Shown: positions 8,215 to 16,593, counted from the first letter of the stretch. The stretch: 21,255 nt of DNA from Methanoregulaceae archaeon (GCA_013331415.1 DUGL01000138.1:1-21255), one strand, 5' to 3'. Numbers and translations are program-made. Notes: generated from the letters alone by a model not told the origin.

Positions 8215-8241
8215 GCCGGCACACCCTGCCGGCTGTTTTTT
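8215..8241 (+). terminator. Stem-loop plus T6 terminator after DUF473-like gene
   Basis: A perfect 6-bp G+C stem (GCCGGC, 8215-8220 and 8228-8233) with a 7-base loop is followed by TG and six T (8236-8241). It lies 41 bases after the DUF473-like stop codon. Archaeal termination mainly needs the oligo-U tract; the hairpin is an addition, so this would suit the 3' end of the PAC2/DUF473 transcript. Confidence 0.6.
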
Positions 8242-8420
8242 CTCCTCTCCCGGTTCCCGAGCTATGTTTTCCTGCGATACGTTCTTCTCCTTCACCAGAG
8301 CTCGTGTTATCCCCGGCCGGGCTTTCCTGGCAGTTTCCCGTGATCGCCCTGATTTTAACCAGTATCCAGACCGTTCCGAGAGTTAATATGGATGTACGAC
8401 CAAGAGTACTGACTGCTCAG
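8242..8420. other. Gene-free spacer before tRNA-Arg
   Basis: I see no convincing gene in these 179 bp. An overlapping plus-strand frame runs into it from within the DUF473-like gene, but it crosses the terminator, lacks a ribosome site and has no recognisable protein pattern. The left part is pyrimidine-rich; the right end carries the presumed tRNA-Arg promoter. Confidence 0.5.
8383..8390 (+). promoter_or_regulatory. Candidate TATA box for tRNA-Arg
   Basis: TTAATATG is the only AT-rich octamer at a suitable distance. It would place the transcript start near 8412, about 9 bases before the mature tRNA. It is a poorer box A than the one of the tRNA-Lys gene in this window. Confidence 0.35.
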
Positions 8421-8495
8421 GGGCTTGTGGCTTAGCCAGGATAGAGCGCCGGGCTTCTAACCCGGATGTCGGGGGTTCGAATCCCTCCAGGCCCG
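8421..8495 (+). tRNA. tRNA-Arg (anticodon UCU)
   Basis: The cloverleaf folds by hand. The 7-bp acceptor stem pairs 8421-8427 with 8488-8494 (one G-U), with discriminator G8495. The D arm starts with GCTT/GAGC, the anticodon stem is CCGGG/CCCGG (8449-8453 and 8461-8465) with loop CTTCTAA, and the anticodon TCT is at 8456-8458. The T arm is GGGGG/CCCTC around TTCGAAT. No CCA is encoded and there is no intron. It decodes AGA and AGG. It stands alone between the PAC2/DUF473 unit and the 3' end of the RNA polymerase operon. Confidence 0.97.
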
Positions 8496-8504
8496 TCGTA
8501 TCCC

Positions 8505-8532
8505 GGGGGTGTAATCATCCCCATCGCGCGAT
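8505..8532 (+). repeat. Hairpin and adjacent palindrome downstream of tRNA-Arg
   Basis: A 7-bp stem with one G-U pair (8505-8511 with 8516-8522, loop TAAT) begins 10 bases after the tRNA and is followed directly by the perfect palindrome ATCGCGCGAT (8523-8532). No T-tract follows. It may mark the tRNA transcript 3' end or a processing signal, but this is only structural evidence. Confidence 0.35.
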
Positions 8533-8593
8533 TGCGAGGAGCCGGTACTTCCAAATCAAAAAAATCTCATGATTCTCTTTGAGACACACGTAT

Positions 8594-8622
8594 AAAAAAT
8601 GAAAATGCCGAAGGCATTTTCA
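8594..8622 (-). terminator. RNA polymerase operon terminator (10-bp hairpin plus U6)
   Basis: On the minus strand, a perfect 10-bp inverted repeat (arms at 8613-8622 and 8600-8609, 3-base loop) is followed at once by six T (8599-8594). It starts 15 bases after the nusA stop codon, so it closes the operon that begins at rpoH. A second oligo-T tract of seven (minus strand, 8564-8558) lies 29 bases further and could be a backup. The layout resembles a bacterial intrinsic terminator; in archaea the U-tract is the established element. Confidence 0.75.
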
Positions 8623-8637
8623 GAGTAAATCAGGAGG

Positions 8638-9084
8638 TCAGGTTTCCTCATCCGTGACCAGGGTCACGTCAGCGATATTGTGCTGGCGGAGCGCCAGTTT
8701 TTTTGCCTTGAAGATGTTCTTTCCTTCCTTACCTATCGCGATCCCCCGGTCTTCGGGCTTCACTTCAACATGGGCAACCGGTCCTTCCTCATTGTTTTCG
8801 AATTCGACCCCGGTCACCTGGGCCGGGAGGAAACAGTTCTTCAGGAACTGATCAGGGCTCTGGGAGTACTCGACAACCTCGATCTTCCTGTCCATGACCT
8901 CCATCGCTTTCTTGATGCTCGCCCCTTTCTTCCCGATAGCAAGCCCCATCTCACCGGGGTTGACCACGAAGATGAGCCGGTTGTTCCGGTCATCGATGAC
9001 ACAGTCACGGCTGCCGGCCCCGGTGAGACGCTCAAACTGGGATATGAGGCGCATACAGTCTTCAGTCAGCACAATCTCCGACAT
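8638..9084 (-). CDS. nusA: NusA-like transcription factor (archaeal KH-domain protein)
   Basis: This is the short archaeal NusA homologue. Its 148 residues carry only the tandem KH RNA-binding region and lack the bacterial N-terminal and S1 domains. The first KH loop is in GLAIGKKGASIKKAMEVM (about residues 46-63) and the second in RGIAIGKEGKNIFKAKKLA (about 112-130); both GxxG loops are intact. It presumably binds nascent RNA and RNA polymerase during elongation or termination, a role inferred from the family. It follows rpl30e with a 1-bp gap (TGA, one base, ATG) and is the last gene of the RNA polymerase operon, just before a strong terminator. In many euryarchaea rps12, rps7 and elongation factors follow here; in this window they do not. 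Confidence 0.95.
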   Translation of the reverse strand: MSEIVLTEDCMRLISQFERLTGAGSRDCVIDDRNNRLIFVVNPGEMGLAIGKKGASIKKAMEVMDRKIEVVEYSQSPDQFLKNCFLPAQVTGVEFENNEEGPVAHVEVKPEDRGIAIGKEGKNIFKAKKLALRQHNIADVTLVTDEET

Positions 9085-9085
9085 G

Positions 9086-9376
9086 TCAGGCCCTCTTGAG
9101 ACTCAGGATGTCGGACTCGCCAGGCTCTACCACGGCAAGCGCACTGACCATGAATGGTTTCCCACAGGCCTTCCCGAGCTGTACGCTCGAACCCTGGAAC
9201 GTGTACACGAAGAGCCCCTCTCGTGCACCGAGGGATTCCCTGAATTTTTCCGGGCAGTTGCCAGCAAGGACGACCATCTGGGCCCTGCCCTCATTGATAC
9301 AGTGTTCGGTGTTGTTCTGGCCAAGAATGACATTTCCTGTCTTGATGGCCCTTCGTAATGATACATTAAAATCCAT
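9086..9376 (-). CDS. rpl30e: Ribosomal protein L30e
   Basis: This 96-residue member of the L7Ae/L30e RNA-binding family has the normal length of archaeal L30e. Visible features are the early helix SLRRAIKTGNVILG (residues 6-19), then INEGRAQMVVLAGNCP (about 27-42), where the strand and following turn contact kink-turn RNA, and the late strand and turn VQLGKACGKPFMVSALAV (about 65-82). Its place between rpoA2 and nusA is the conserved archaeal order and supports L30e over L7Ae. The ATG at 9376 has AGGAG seven bases upstream; the gap from rpoA2 is 10 bp. Confidence 0.95.
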   Translation of the reverse strand: MDFNVSLRRAIKTGNVILGQNNTEHCINEGRAQMVVLAGNCPEKFRESLGAREGLFVYTFQGSSVQLGKACGKPFMVSALAVVEPGESDILSLKRA

Positions 9377-9386
9377 TACAATTCTC

Positions 9387-10550
9387 CTAGTTCATGGGTT
9401 TCGCGATAAGTTTGACATCCCCGGTACCGAGCTGAATCGGTTGTCCGACAATGACATTCTCGGTAACTCCGGAGAGTTCATCGACTTCATTTGCCACTGC
9501 CGCGTCAAGGAGGTGGTTGACCGTGACCTCAAAGGCTGCCCGCGAGAGAACACTCTCTTTTTCTCCCGCAATTCCATGACGACCGATCTGCTTGACCTCG
9601 CCTTCCATGCACATCATGTCAGCGACCAGCATGATATGGCGCACATCGACAAGGATACCCTGTTCTCCAAGCGTTGAGAGCGCTTCGTGGATGATGGCAT
9701 TCCTTGCCGCCTCGATACCGAGGACCTGGGATATCTCGCTGATGTTGTTGGTGCGGGTACGGGTCGTATCCACCCCTTCAACCTCAAACGTGTCCTTAAT
9801 GTTTGATCCTTCAGTATAAAGGATATACTCTCCGCTCTCTTTCCTGACGACCACCCGCTCGATGTCATCGATTCCCTGAACGATAACATTGCGTACATGC
9901 TCCGCGAGCTGGAAGAGGTTCTGGTAGCTCTCCCGGTCTTTTGGCATGAACACGATATAGGCAGCTTTCTCATCCACCTCGAATTCGAAATCGCGGTAGT
10001 GGCGCCGTTCCCGTATCTTGCGGGGGGCGATCTCGAGGATTGCTGAGGGCTGGATCTTCCGCTTATCACAGACCGCAACATTGAGGTGAATAACGACCTG
10101 CATGTTCTCCATGTCAGTCGTGATATCCCCAAACTCGTGGAGCGGGGCTGCCTCGATCTGCCAGCTCACCTCCCGGGCCTTGTCACGGTCATTCCCGTAC
10201 TCGGGCTCAAGGAATATCGTCATGGTCGGTGTGCTCGGCTCTTTCCTGGCATCCATGATCTCAATGAGCCGGGGGAGACCAAGCGTCACGTTGATCTCTG
10301 CAACCCCCGCATAGTGGAACGTCCGCATCGTCATCTGGGTACCTGGCTCCCCGATTGACTGTGCTGCGATGACCCCGACTGCTTCGCAGGCCTCTATCCG
10401 GGTGTTCTGGTACTCATTGATGACCCGGTTGAGTATCTGGTCAAACTGTTCGGCGGTGATCTCTTTACCGGCAAGGTACTTTCTGAGCTGCTCCCTGGTT
10501 TTTACCGGGACATCGGTCTCACTGATCCGCTGATCCTGTTCGGGCAGCAT
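9387..10550 (-). CDS. rpoA2: RNA polymerase subunit A'' (Rpo1C)
   Basis: This is the C-terminal part of the archaeal split largest RNA polymerase subunit (beta'-like). The 387-residue protein begins with a linker helix region and then carries the cleft and trigger-loop core: VIAAQSIGEPGTQMTMRTFH (residues 60-79), the universally conserved block at the bridge-helix/trigger-loop end of the active site, followed by GLPRLIEIMDARKEPSTPTM. The remaining alpha/beta part (about 130-330) is the jaw and clamp foot, ending in the conserved NVIVGQPIQLGTGDV segment. It is separated from rpoA1 by one base (TGA, one base, ATG), so translation is surely coupled. The split point is the normal archaeal one, and no intein is present. 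Confidence 0.98.
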   Translation of the reverse strand: MLPEQDQRISETDVPVKTREQLRKYLAGKEITAEQFDQILNRVINEYQNTRIEACEAVGVIAAQSIGEPGTQMTMRTFHYAGVAEINVTLGLPRLIEIMDARKEPSTPTMTIFLEPEYGNDRDKAREVSWQIEAAPLHEFGDITTDMENMQVVIHLNVAVCDKRKIQPSAILEIAPRKIRERRHYRDFEFEVDEKAAYIVFMPKDRESYQNLFQLAEHVRNVIVQGIDDIERVVVRKESGEYILYTEGSNIKDTFEVEGVDTTRTRTNNISEISQVLGIEAARNAIIHEALSTLGEQGILVDVRHIMLVADMMCMEGEVKQIGRHGIAGEKESVLSRAAFEVTVNHLLDAAVANEVDELSGVTENVIVGQPIQLGTGDVKLIAKPMN

Positions 10551-10551
10551 T

Positions 10552-13191
10552 TCAGACCTCCTCCTTGAGGATGCTCTCGACGATCCCTTTCACATCGACC
10601 GGGTCACCAAAGCTGCTCTTCATGGGGTCAGTCCCATCCTCTCCATACCTGAACTGGATGATACGTCCACCCGTGGTTCGCACCGTGCCGTCATACGCGA
10701 CTTTGAGATCCTGGAGGGCATTGATCATGCGCCGCTGCAGGTACCCGCTCTGCGATGTACGGACTGCCGTGTCCACGAGACCCTCCCGGCCCCCGATGGC
10801 ATGGAAAAAGAACTCGGTCGGATTCAGGCCGCCCTTGTAACTGTGCCGGATAAAACCGTGCGCATCGGAGCCACGATCTTTCTTCCTGAAATGAGGGAGC
10901 GTGCGCTCATCGTAGCCACGCATGATACGCTCTCCCCTGACTGACTGCTGACCGACACACCCTGCCATCTGGGTCAGGTTGAGCATCGAGCCCCGGGCGC
11001 CACTCACGGCCATGACGACCGCGCTGTTCCCAAGGCCAAGGTGACGGCCTGCGATCTCACCGGTCCGGTCACGGGCTTTTCCAAGAACCTGCATGATCTG
11101 CATCTCGAGGGTCTCTTCCGGGGTCCGGCCGGGCATGGGCTCGAGCTGTCCGTCCTCGTAGATGTTGATGCGCCGCTGGACATCGGTCACTGCATTTGAG
11201 AGAACCTCGTCGATCTGGCCGTACTCGGTCCGTGACAGATCCTCGTCATCGATACCAAACGAGAACCCGTCAAGCATGATCGCGCGGATAGCGAGATTCG
11301 TAATATCATCAATGATCCTGGCAGCCCGCTTCATCCCATACTGCCGGATGACCCGGTGGACGATCTGGCCATCGAATGCACCGATAGCCTTCTTGTCGAT
11401 CGTCCCGCATTCGAGGTTCCCATCGATGACACGGACATAGGCATCCCGGTCACAGGCATCCTTTTTACAGGTCTCGCAGTTCTGGCAGGAACTCGCCTTG
11501 AAGACCATGTTGAGGTCTTTTGGGAGGATGGTCGAGAAGACCTGCTTGTTGCTCCACCTCGGTTCCCCGTCCTCTACGGCTCCCGGCTCCGGCAGGTGGT
11601 CAAGTTCGATGTTCTTGAGGAGATACAGTGCTTCACTCTTGGTAAACCAGCGCAACTGGTTGGTGAGCAGGAAGATCCCGGATATGTGGTCGTGAATCCC
11701 CCCGATAATGGGTCCGCCGAACCGGGGTGAGAGGATGTTTTCCTCCACCGCTACGAGGATGGCTGCCTCTGCGCGGGCCTCTTCGGTCTGCGGGATATGG
11801 AGGTTCATCTCATCCCCGTCAAAATCAGCGTTGTAGGGCGGACAGACAGCAGGGTTGAGCCGGAATGTCCTGCCATCCATCACCTTAACCCGGTGAGCCA
11901 TGATACTCATCCGGTGGAGAGAGGGCTGGCGGTTGAAGAGGACGATATCCCAGTCACGGATCTGTCGCTCAACCGTCCACCCGGGCTCCAGCTGCTCTGC
12001 TACCGTCTCGAGATTGCCTTCGGCAAGCCGGAGCCGCCTCCTGTCCGGCCGGATCACGTAGTTGGCACCGCAGGGCTGAGTGAGGCTGGTCCGGACGGGT
12101 CCGGTCAGGACCATCTGCCTGAGATCCTCGATATTATAGGGGGTGACCTGAACAGGGATTGACATCTCGTTTGCTATGGCAATGGGGATACCGACCTCTA
12201 TCACGCTCAGGTTCGGGTCAGGGGATATCACGGTACGGGCAGAGAAGTTCACCCGCTTGCCCGACAACGAGCCCCTGAACCGCCCGTCCTTTCCTTTCAG
12301 GCGCTGGGAGAGTGTCTTTAACGGCCTCCCGCTCCGGTGGCGTGCCGGGGGACACCCGGCAACTTCGTTGTCGAGGTAGGTCGTCACATGGTACTGGAGC
12401 AGTTCCCAGAGATCCTCGATGATGAGCTGGGGTGCCCCGGCATCCTGGTTCTCCTTGAAGCGCTGGTTGATGCGGATGATATCCACCAGCTTGTGGGTGA
12501 GGTCATCTTCTGAACGCTGGCCGTTCTCGAGAATGATCGAGGGGCGCATGGTTACAGGAGGGACCGGAAGTACCGTGAGCACGGTCCATTCCGGCCGCGC
12601 CACTTCAGGGTTGATACCCAGGTGCTTGAGATCTTCATCCGGGATCCGCTCAAGGCGCGCCCTGATATCTGCCGGGGTGAGCTTGTGCTCTACCTTTCTC
12701 CCCTCCTCTATCAGGATCTCAGAGAAGGTCGTGGGTTTCTCGAAGTTAATCTTGAGCTGCTGCTCGCCGCAATGCGGGCAGATGCGCTCCTTCTTGATAT
12801 CCTTTTCAGAAAGGACATCCCCTGTCAGGTCATCCTCTGTCCCGACAACTTTTTCGATCTCTTCAGGAGAGAGGAGGAGCCTGCTGCAGCTCCGGCAGGT
12901 AACACGGAGGAGTTTTCGGATCAACCGCGTGTACCCGACGTGGATAACCGGTTTTGCGAGCTCGATGTGCCCGAAATGCCCCGGGCATTCACTTGCTTTC
13001 TGGTCACAGGTCTTGCACCGCAACCCGGGGTCGATGACCCCGAGGTTCAGATCCATGAGCCCCTGGGGGTACGGAAATCCGTCATCATCATAGGTATCTG
13101 CCCAGATGATCTTCCGTACACTCATGGTCCGGATCTCCTTTGGCGAGAGCAGGCCGAATTCAATTTTCCCTATCCGTTTTGGACTTGGCAT
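10552..13191 (-). CDS. rpoA1: RNA polymerase subunit A' (Rpo1N)
   Basis: This is the N-terminal part of the largest RNA polymerase subunit, 879 residues. It holds the catalytic Mg-binding motif NADFDGDEM (454-462, Asp 456, 458 and 460) and the rudder/lid region with KGKDGRFRGSLSGKRVNFSARTV. The clamp zinc site is CKTC...CPGHFGH (starting near residue 58), and a second Cys set follows at CRSC and CPHC. An extra Cys cluster, C569-x2-C572-x2-C575-x4-C580, lies in the region after the active-site block. The bridge-helix-side segment GARGSMLNLTQMAGCVGQQ is intact. The ATG at 13191 is preceded by AGGAGGT, which overlaps the rpoB1 stop codon, 14 bp away. No intein or frameshift is seen. Confidence 0.98.
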   Translation of the reverse strand: MPSPKRIGKIEFGLLSPKEIRTMSVRKIIWADTYDDDGFPYPQGLMDLNLGVIDPGLRCKTCDQKASECPGHFGHIELAKPVIHVGYTRLIRKLLRVTCRSCSRLLLSPEEIEKVVGTEDDLTGDVLSEKDIKKERICPHCGEQQLKINFEKPTTFSEILIEEGRKVEHKLTPADIRARLERIPDEDLKHLGINPEVARPEWTVLTVLPVPPVTMRPSIILENGQRSEDDLTHKLVDIIRINQRFKENQDAGAPQLIIEDLWELLQYHVTTYLDNEVAGCPPARHRSGRPLKTLSQRLKGKDGRFRGSLSGKRVNFSARTVISPDPNLSVIEVGIPIAIANEMSIPVQVTPYNIEDLRQMVLTGPVRTSLTQPCGANYVIRPDRRRLRLAEGNLETVAEQLEPGWTVERQIRDWDIVLFNRQPSLHRMSIMAHRVKVMDGRTFRLNPAVCPPYNADFDGDEMNLHIPQTEEARAEAAILVAVEENILSPRFGGPIIGGIHDHISGIFLLTNQLRWFTKSEALYLLKNIELDHLPEPGAVEDGEPRWSNKQVFSTILPKDLNMVFKASSCQNCETCKKDACDRDAYVRVIDGNLECGTIDKKAIGAFDGQIVHRVIRQYGMKRAARIIDDITNLAIRAIMLDGFSFGIDDEDLSRTEYGQIDEVLSNAVTDVQRRINIYEDGQLEPMPGRTPEETLEMQIMQVLGKARDRTGEIAGRHLGLGNSAVVMAVSGARGSMLNLTQMAGCVGQQSVRGERIMRGYDERTLPHFRKKDRGSDAHGFIRHSYKGGLNPTEFFFHAIGGREGLVDTAVRTSQSGYLQRRMINALQDLKVAYDGTVRTTGGRIIQFRYGEDGTDPMKSSFGDPVDVKGIVESILKEEV

Positions 13192-13205
13192 ACGACCTTA
13201 ACCTC

Positions 13206-15020
13206 CTATACAACGTCCTCAAGCTTCATTCTGGGGGCGATACCCATACTCTTCATCTCATCGAGGAGGAGTTTGAATGCGTACGACATCTCGACAGGGT
13301 AGATGTCGGTCTCGCCACCACAGGAGAGACACCGGGTGGTATTCGCCCTCCTATCGAGCATTGCCACCATCCCGCAATGGGCACATACATACTCCATCAC
13401 TTTATCGGATTCATCGAGCAGGCGTTCCTTGAGTGCCATGGCAGCACCATGACCGATCATGACATCCCGCTCCATCTCACCAAACCGTAGGCCTCCCTCC
13501 CGGGCCCTGCCTTCTGTCGGCTGCCGGGTAAGCACCTGCACCGGCCCGCGTGACCGCGCATGCATCTTGCTCGAGACCATGTGGTAGAGTTTCTGGTAGT
13601 AGATCACCCCGACATAGATATCTGCCTTGAAACGTTTTCCGGTGATCCCGTCATACATGACCTCGCGCCCGGTATGGGAGAAACCGAGCTCTTTGAGAGA
13701 ACTCCTGAGTATGGCCTCCTGTGCTCCCGAGAATGCCGTGGCATTAACCCGGTGCCCTTCGAGCGATCCGACCTTGCCCCCGATCATCTCAAGCATATGT
13801 CCGATGGTCATCCGGCTCGGGATGGCATGCGGGTTGATGACAAGGTCGGGAGTCAGGCCGGACTCGGTAAACGGCATATTCTCCTGGGCCGTGATCAGCC
13901 CGATCACGCCTTTCTGTCCGTGCCGGGAGGCGAACTTGTCGCCAACCTCAGGGATACGGAGATCCCGGGTCCTGACCTTGACCAGGCGTGAGCTGTTCTC
14001 ACCCTCAGTGATAATGACCGTATCCACGATTCCCCGCTCGTTGCTGCGCATGGTTACTGAGGTATCACGCCTCTTTTCAACCGTGATGAGGTCGCTCGTC
14101 GGCTCTTCCAGGAACCGTGGCGGGGAAGTTTTGCCGATCAGGACATCCTTCTCATTCACAACGGTTTCGGGGTTTATAACTCCGTCTTCATCGAGGTTCT
14201 TGTAGCTCTCTGCCCCGTGCGCCCCGGTCACCTCTTCATCCGGGATCTCGATGCGGTCGACCTGGCCGCCGGGATACCGCCGTTCCTCCCCTTCGTACGT
14301 CCGGAAGAAGTGGGATCTCCCGAGACCCCGGTCAATGGATGCCTTGTTAAAGACCAGGGCATCTTCAATGTTGAATCCTTCAAAACTCAGAATTGCGACG
14401 ACAAAGTTCTGTCCGCCGGGGCGGTCATCCGATCCAATGAGATCTGATGTCTGGGTATGGACAATCGGTCGCTGGGTATAGTGGAGCAGGTGACCCCGGG
14501 TATCGGGCCGTAGTTTCATATTGGCAGTCCCGAACCCGAGCGCCTGTTTTACCATCCCTGCACCCATCGTGACACGGGGGCTTGCGTTATGCTCAGGGAA
14601 GGGCACATGCGCAGCCCCGATCCCGAGGATGAGAGACGGGTCGATCTCAAGGTGCGTGTGTTCAGGGGTGATATCCTCCGGATCCATTGCGATGAGGAGA
14701 TCCTCTTCCTCCTCAGCATCAATCAGCTCGATCATCCCCTTCCTGACAAAGGAGCCGAAATCGGTCTCTTTCCGGGAGAGCTTCCCGATATCGTCAGGGC
14801 TGATGAGGGGTTTTCCATTCTGGAGGACAATCAGGGGTCGCCTGGCCCTCCCCCGGTCGGTATGGATCACCACATCGTTGTTGAATTCCTTGTGGGAGAT
14901 GTTCACCTCGGTCGAGAGGGCTCCCTGCCGCCGCATATTCCGTATCTGGCCAACGAACGCCTTTGGATTATCGATGAGGCCGATCAGGGCCCCATCGACA
15001 AATACCCGTGCCTTCTTCAT
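13206..15020 (-). CDS. rpoB1: RNA polymerase subunit B' (Rpo2C)
   Basis: This is the C-terminal part of the split second-largest subunit (beta-like), 604 residues. It contains the hybrid-binding and wall domains, with the signature GDKFASRHGQKGVIGLI (about 357-373) and the conserved region where AFSGAQEA precedes the TGKRFKADIYVGVIYYQKL block. The C-terminal zinc ribbon has C546-x2-C549 and C564-x2-C567. Its first ATG overlaps the rpoB2 stop codon by 4 bp (ATGA), so the two halves are translationally coupled and their stoichiometry is probably fixed that way. A split B subunit is typical of methanogens and Archaeoglobus and is one of the taxonomic clues here. Confidence 0.98.
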   Translation of the reverse strand: MKKARVFVDGALIGLIDNPKAFVGQIRNMRRQGALSTEVNISHKEFNNDVVIHTDRGRARRPLIVLQNGKPLISPDDIGKLSRKETDFGSFVRKGMIELIDAEEEEDLLIAMDPEDITPEHTHLEIDPSLILGIGAAHVPFPEHNASPRVTMGAGMVKQALGFGTANMKLRPDTRGHLLHYTQRPIVHTQTSDLIGSDDRPGGQNFVVAILSFEGFNIEDALVFNKASIDRGLGRSHFFRTYEGEERRYPGGQVDRIEIPDEEVTGAHGAESYKNLDEDGVINPETVVNEKDVLIGKTSPPRFLEEPTSDLITVEKRRDTSVTMRSNERGIVDTVIITEGENSSRLVKVRTRDLRIPEVGDKFASRHGQKGVIGLITAQENMPFTESGLTPDLVINPHAIPSRMTIGHMLEMIGGKVGSLEGHRVNATAFSGAQEAILRSSLKELGFSHTGREVMYDGITGKRFKADIYVGVIYYQKLYHMVSSKMHARSRGPVQVLTRQPTEGRAREGGLRFGEMERDVMIGHGAAMALKERLLDESDKVMEYVCAHCGMVAMLDRRANTTRCLSCGGETDIYPVEMSYAFKLLLDEMKSMGIAPRMKLEDVV

Positions 15021-16585
15021 CGTGCATGACCCCCGATATGTTCAACACCAAGGGTATAGAGCATCCGGACCACTTCCTCATCATCGGGCACCCCGCGGCT
15101 GATCTCGACCATCTGGGCAAAGTTCTTGACGAGTCCACAGTTCGGTCCTTCAGGAGTCTCGCTCGGGCAGATCCTCCCCCACTGGGTCGGGTGCAGGTCA
15201 CGGGCCTCGAAGTGTGGCTGGGATCGCGAAAGGGGAGAGATGACCCGTCGCAGGTGCGAGAGCACGCTCATATGGTCAATCCTGTCAAGCAGCTGGGAGA
15301 CCCCGGTCCTGCCCCCGACCCAGTTTCCTGTCGCAAGGGGGTGGAGCAGGCGCTCGGTCAGGACATCCGCGCGGACAGCAGTCCCGATAGAGAGGTCCCG
15401 GTGGCGCATGCTCGCCCGCTCGAGCTGGTACTTGATATCACGGGTCAGCCGGTTCAGCGAGATCCGGAAGAGGTCCTCCATGAGGTCCCCGGCAAGCTTC
15501 AACCGCTTGTTCGAGTAGTGGTCCTTGTCATCGATCCGGCGCTTGTTTAAAACCAGATCAAAACATGCCTCAGCCATGCGGCCCAGGAAATGTGCCTTTG
15601 CGAGCCGGACTTCTGCTACTGCCTCGGGGAATCCCTCGTCGCCCTCTTTGAGCGTGATCGGCATCAGATAGTTGAGGTGGGGGAGCAGGTAGTTGTCAAG
15701 GACAAACTCAGCCCGCTTTCTCTGGTAATCCCTCGTCTGATTCGGTGCGAGCTTCTTGCCCACGTACATGACACCGCCTTCAAGATTGTCACATTCGCTC
15801 TCCTCAAGGTTCTGCATCATGAACGTGAGGATATCCTCATCGGTCGAGACGGCATTCACAATCTCGTGATCGCTGACCAGACCGAGAGCGCGCATCAGGT
15901 CCACGAACCGCAGGTGTCCTGCCACGGAGGGGAACGAGACCTCAAGGAGGTTCTTCCGGTTCCGTTCAACAACGACCAGTGCCCGGTATCCGCGAAACTG
16001 CGAGAATACCTTTGCAACGTAAATCCGCTCATTATACCGTTCGGTGAATTCGGTCATGATCTTGTTCGATGCAAGATCCTCAAGCGTCATCAGGACACGC
16101 TCAGTCCCGTTTACAATGAAATAGCCGCCCGGATCAAACGGATCTTCACCGTGAACTATCCGCTCGGCATCGCTCATTCCATAGAGATTACAGGAGGTGG
16201 ATCCCACCATGATGGGAAGCTGGCCGATCGTGGTCACCACGGGGTCCTGCCGATCCTCCCCCTGCACCAGGGTGAGCGAGAGCATGATAGGTGCGGCATA
16301 GGTCAGGTTCCTCAATCGTGCTTCACTGGGAAAAAGATCGCCCTGGGACCCGTCGGCTTCTCTCACCAGGGGTTTTTTCACCTCGATCTTTCCGAGTTCG
16401 ACCCATACCGGTTCGCTGCTTTTTCCGCGAATCTCGATGTCGGTCTCGATGACCCGCTGCTCGTTTACCACTTTCTGGAGATTTGCCTGGAGAAAATTGT
16501 TGAATGAGTCAAGCTGGTGGCGCGCAACATGCTCACGTGAAAAATATGCTTTTGATAAAACACTCCGGTCTATCAGAGATATCAA
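15017..16585 (-). CDS. rpoB2: RNA polymerase subunit B'' (Rpo2N)
   Basis: This is the N-terminal part of the split second-largest RNA polymerase subunit, 522 residues, comprising the protrusion, lobe and fork regions. Recognisable blocks are AYFSREHVARHQLDSFNNFL near the N-terminus, the GGYFIVNGTERVLM motif (about 152-165), and, close to the C-terminus, LHPTQWGRICPSETPEGPNCGL, the conserved fork-loop/rifampicin-region motif. The start is called as TTG at 16585, with GAGG five bases upstream; no nearby ATG in frame gives a better N-terminus. The gene lies 8 bp after rpoH and overlaps rpoB1 by 4 bp. Confidence 0.97.
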   Translation of the reverse strand: MISLIDRSVLSKAYFSREHVARHQLDSFNNFLQANLQKVVNEQRVIETDIEIRGKSSEPVWVELGKIEVKKPLVREADGSQGDLFPSEARLRNLTYAAPIMLSLTLVQGEDRQDPVVTTIGQLPIMVGSTSCNLYGMSDAERIVHGEDPFDPGGYFIVNGTERVLMTLEDLASNKIMTEFTERYNERIYVAKVFSQFRGYRALVVVERNRKNLLEVSFPSVAGHLRFVDLMRALGLVSDHEIVNAVSTDEDILTFMMQNLEESECDNLEGGVMYVGKKLAPNQTRDYQRKRAEFVLDNYLLPHLNYLMPITLKEGDEGFPEAVAEVRLAKAHFLGRMAEACFDLVLNKRRIDDKDHYSNKRLKLAGDLMEDLFRISLNRLTRDIKYQLERASMRHRDLSIGTAVRADVLTERLLHPLATGNWVGGRTGVSQLLDRIDHMSVLSHLRRVISPLSRSQPHFEARDLHPTQWGRICPSETPEGPNCGLVKNFAQMVEISRGVPDDEEVVRMLYTLGVEHIGGHAR

Positions 16586-16593
16586 CCCCGCCT

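Noticed and set aside
8075..8386. A 103-codon plus-strand frame running from inside the DUF473-like gene into the spacer
   Set aside because: It starts inside a real gene, crosses a terminator-like stem-loop with T6 and has no family-like sequence.
8421..8495. tRNA-Arg (and tRNA-Lys at 16923-16996) as integration sites of a mobile element
   Set aside because: No integrase gene is nearby. The shared 3' sequence of the two tRNAs is ordinary tRNA T-arm and acceptor similarity; the genes between them are core polymerase genes.
8184..8540. A 9-bp inverted repeat (CTCGCAATC and its complement) flanking tRNA-Arg
   Set aside because: A match of this length over about 350 bp is not unlikely by chance, and neither copy belongs to a larger element.
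12419..13302. Overlapping 224- and 226-codon plus-strand frames opposite rpoA1
   Set aside because: Shadow frames of rpoA1, with compositions dominated by Ser/Arg/Pro or random-looking sequence and no ribosome site.
15590..16507. A 305-codon plus-strand open frame opposite rpoB2
   Set aside because: It lies wholly antisense to a highly conserved polymerase gene, has no recognisable protein pattern and no promoter. Long antisense frames are expected in GC-rich coding DNA.
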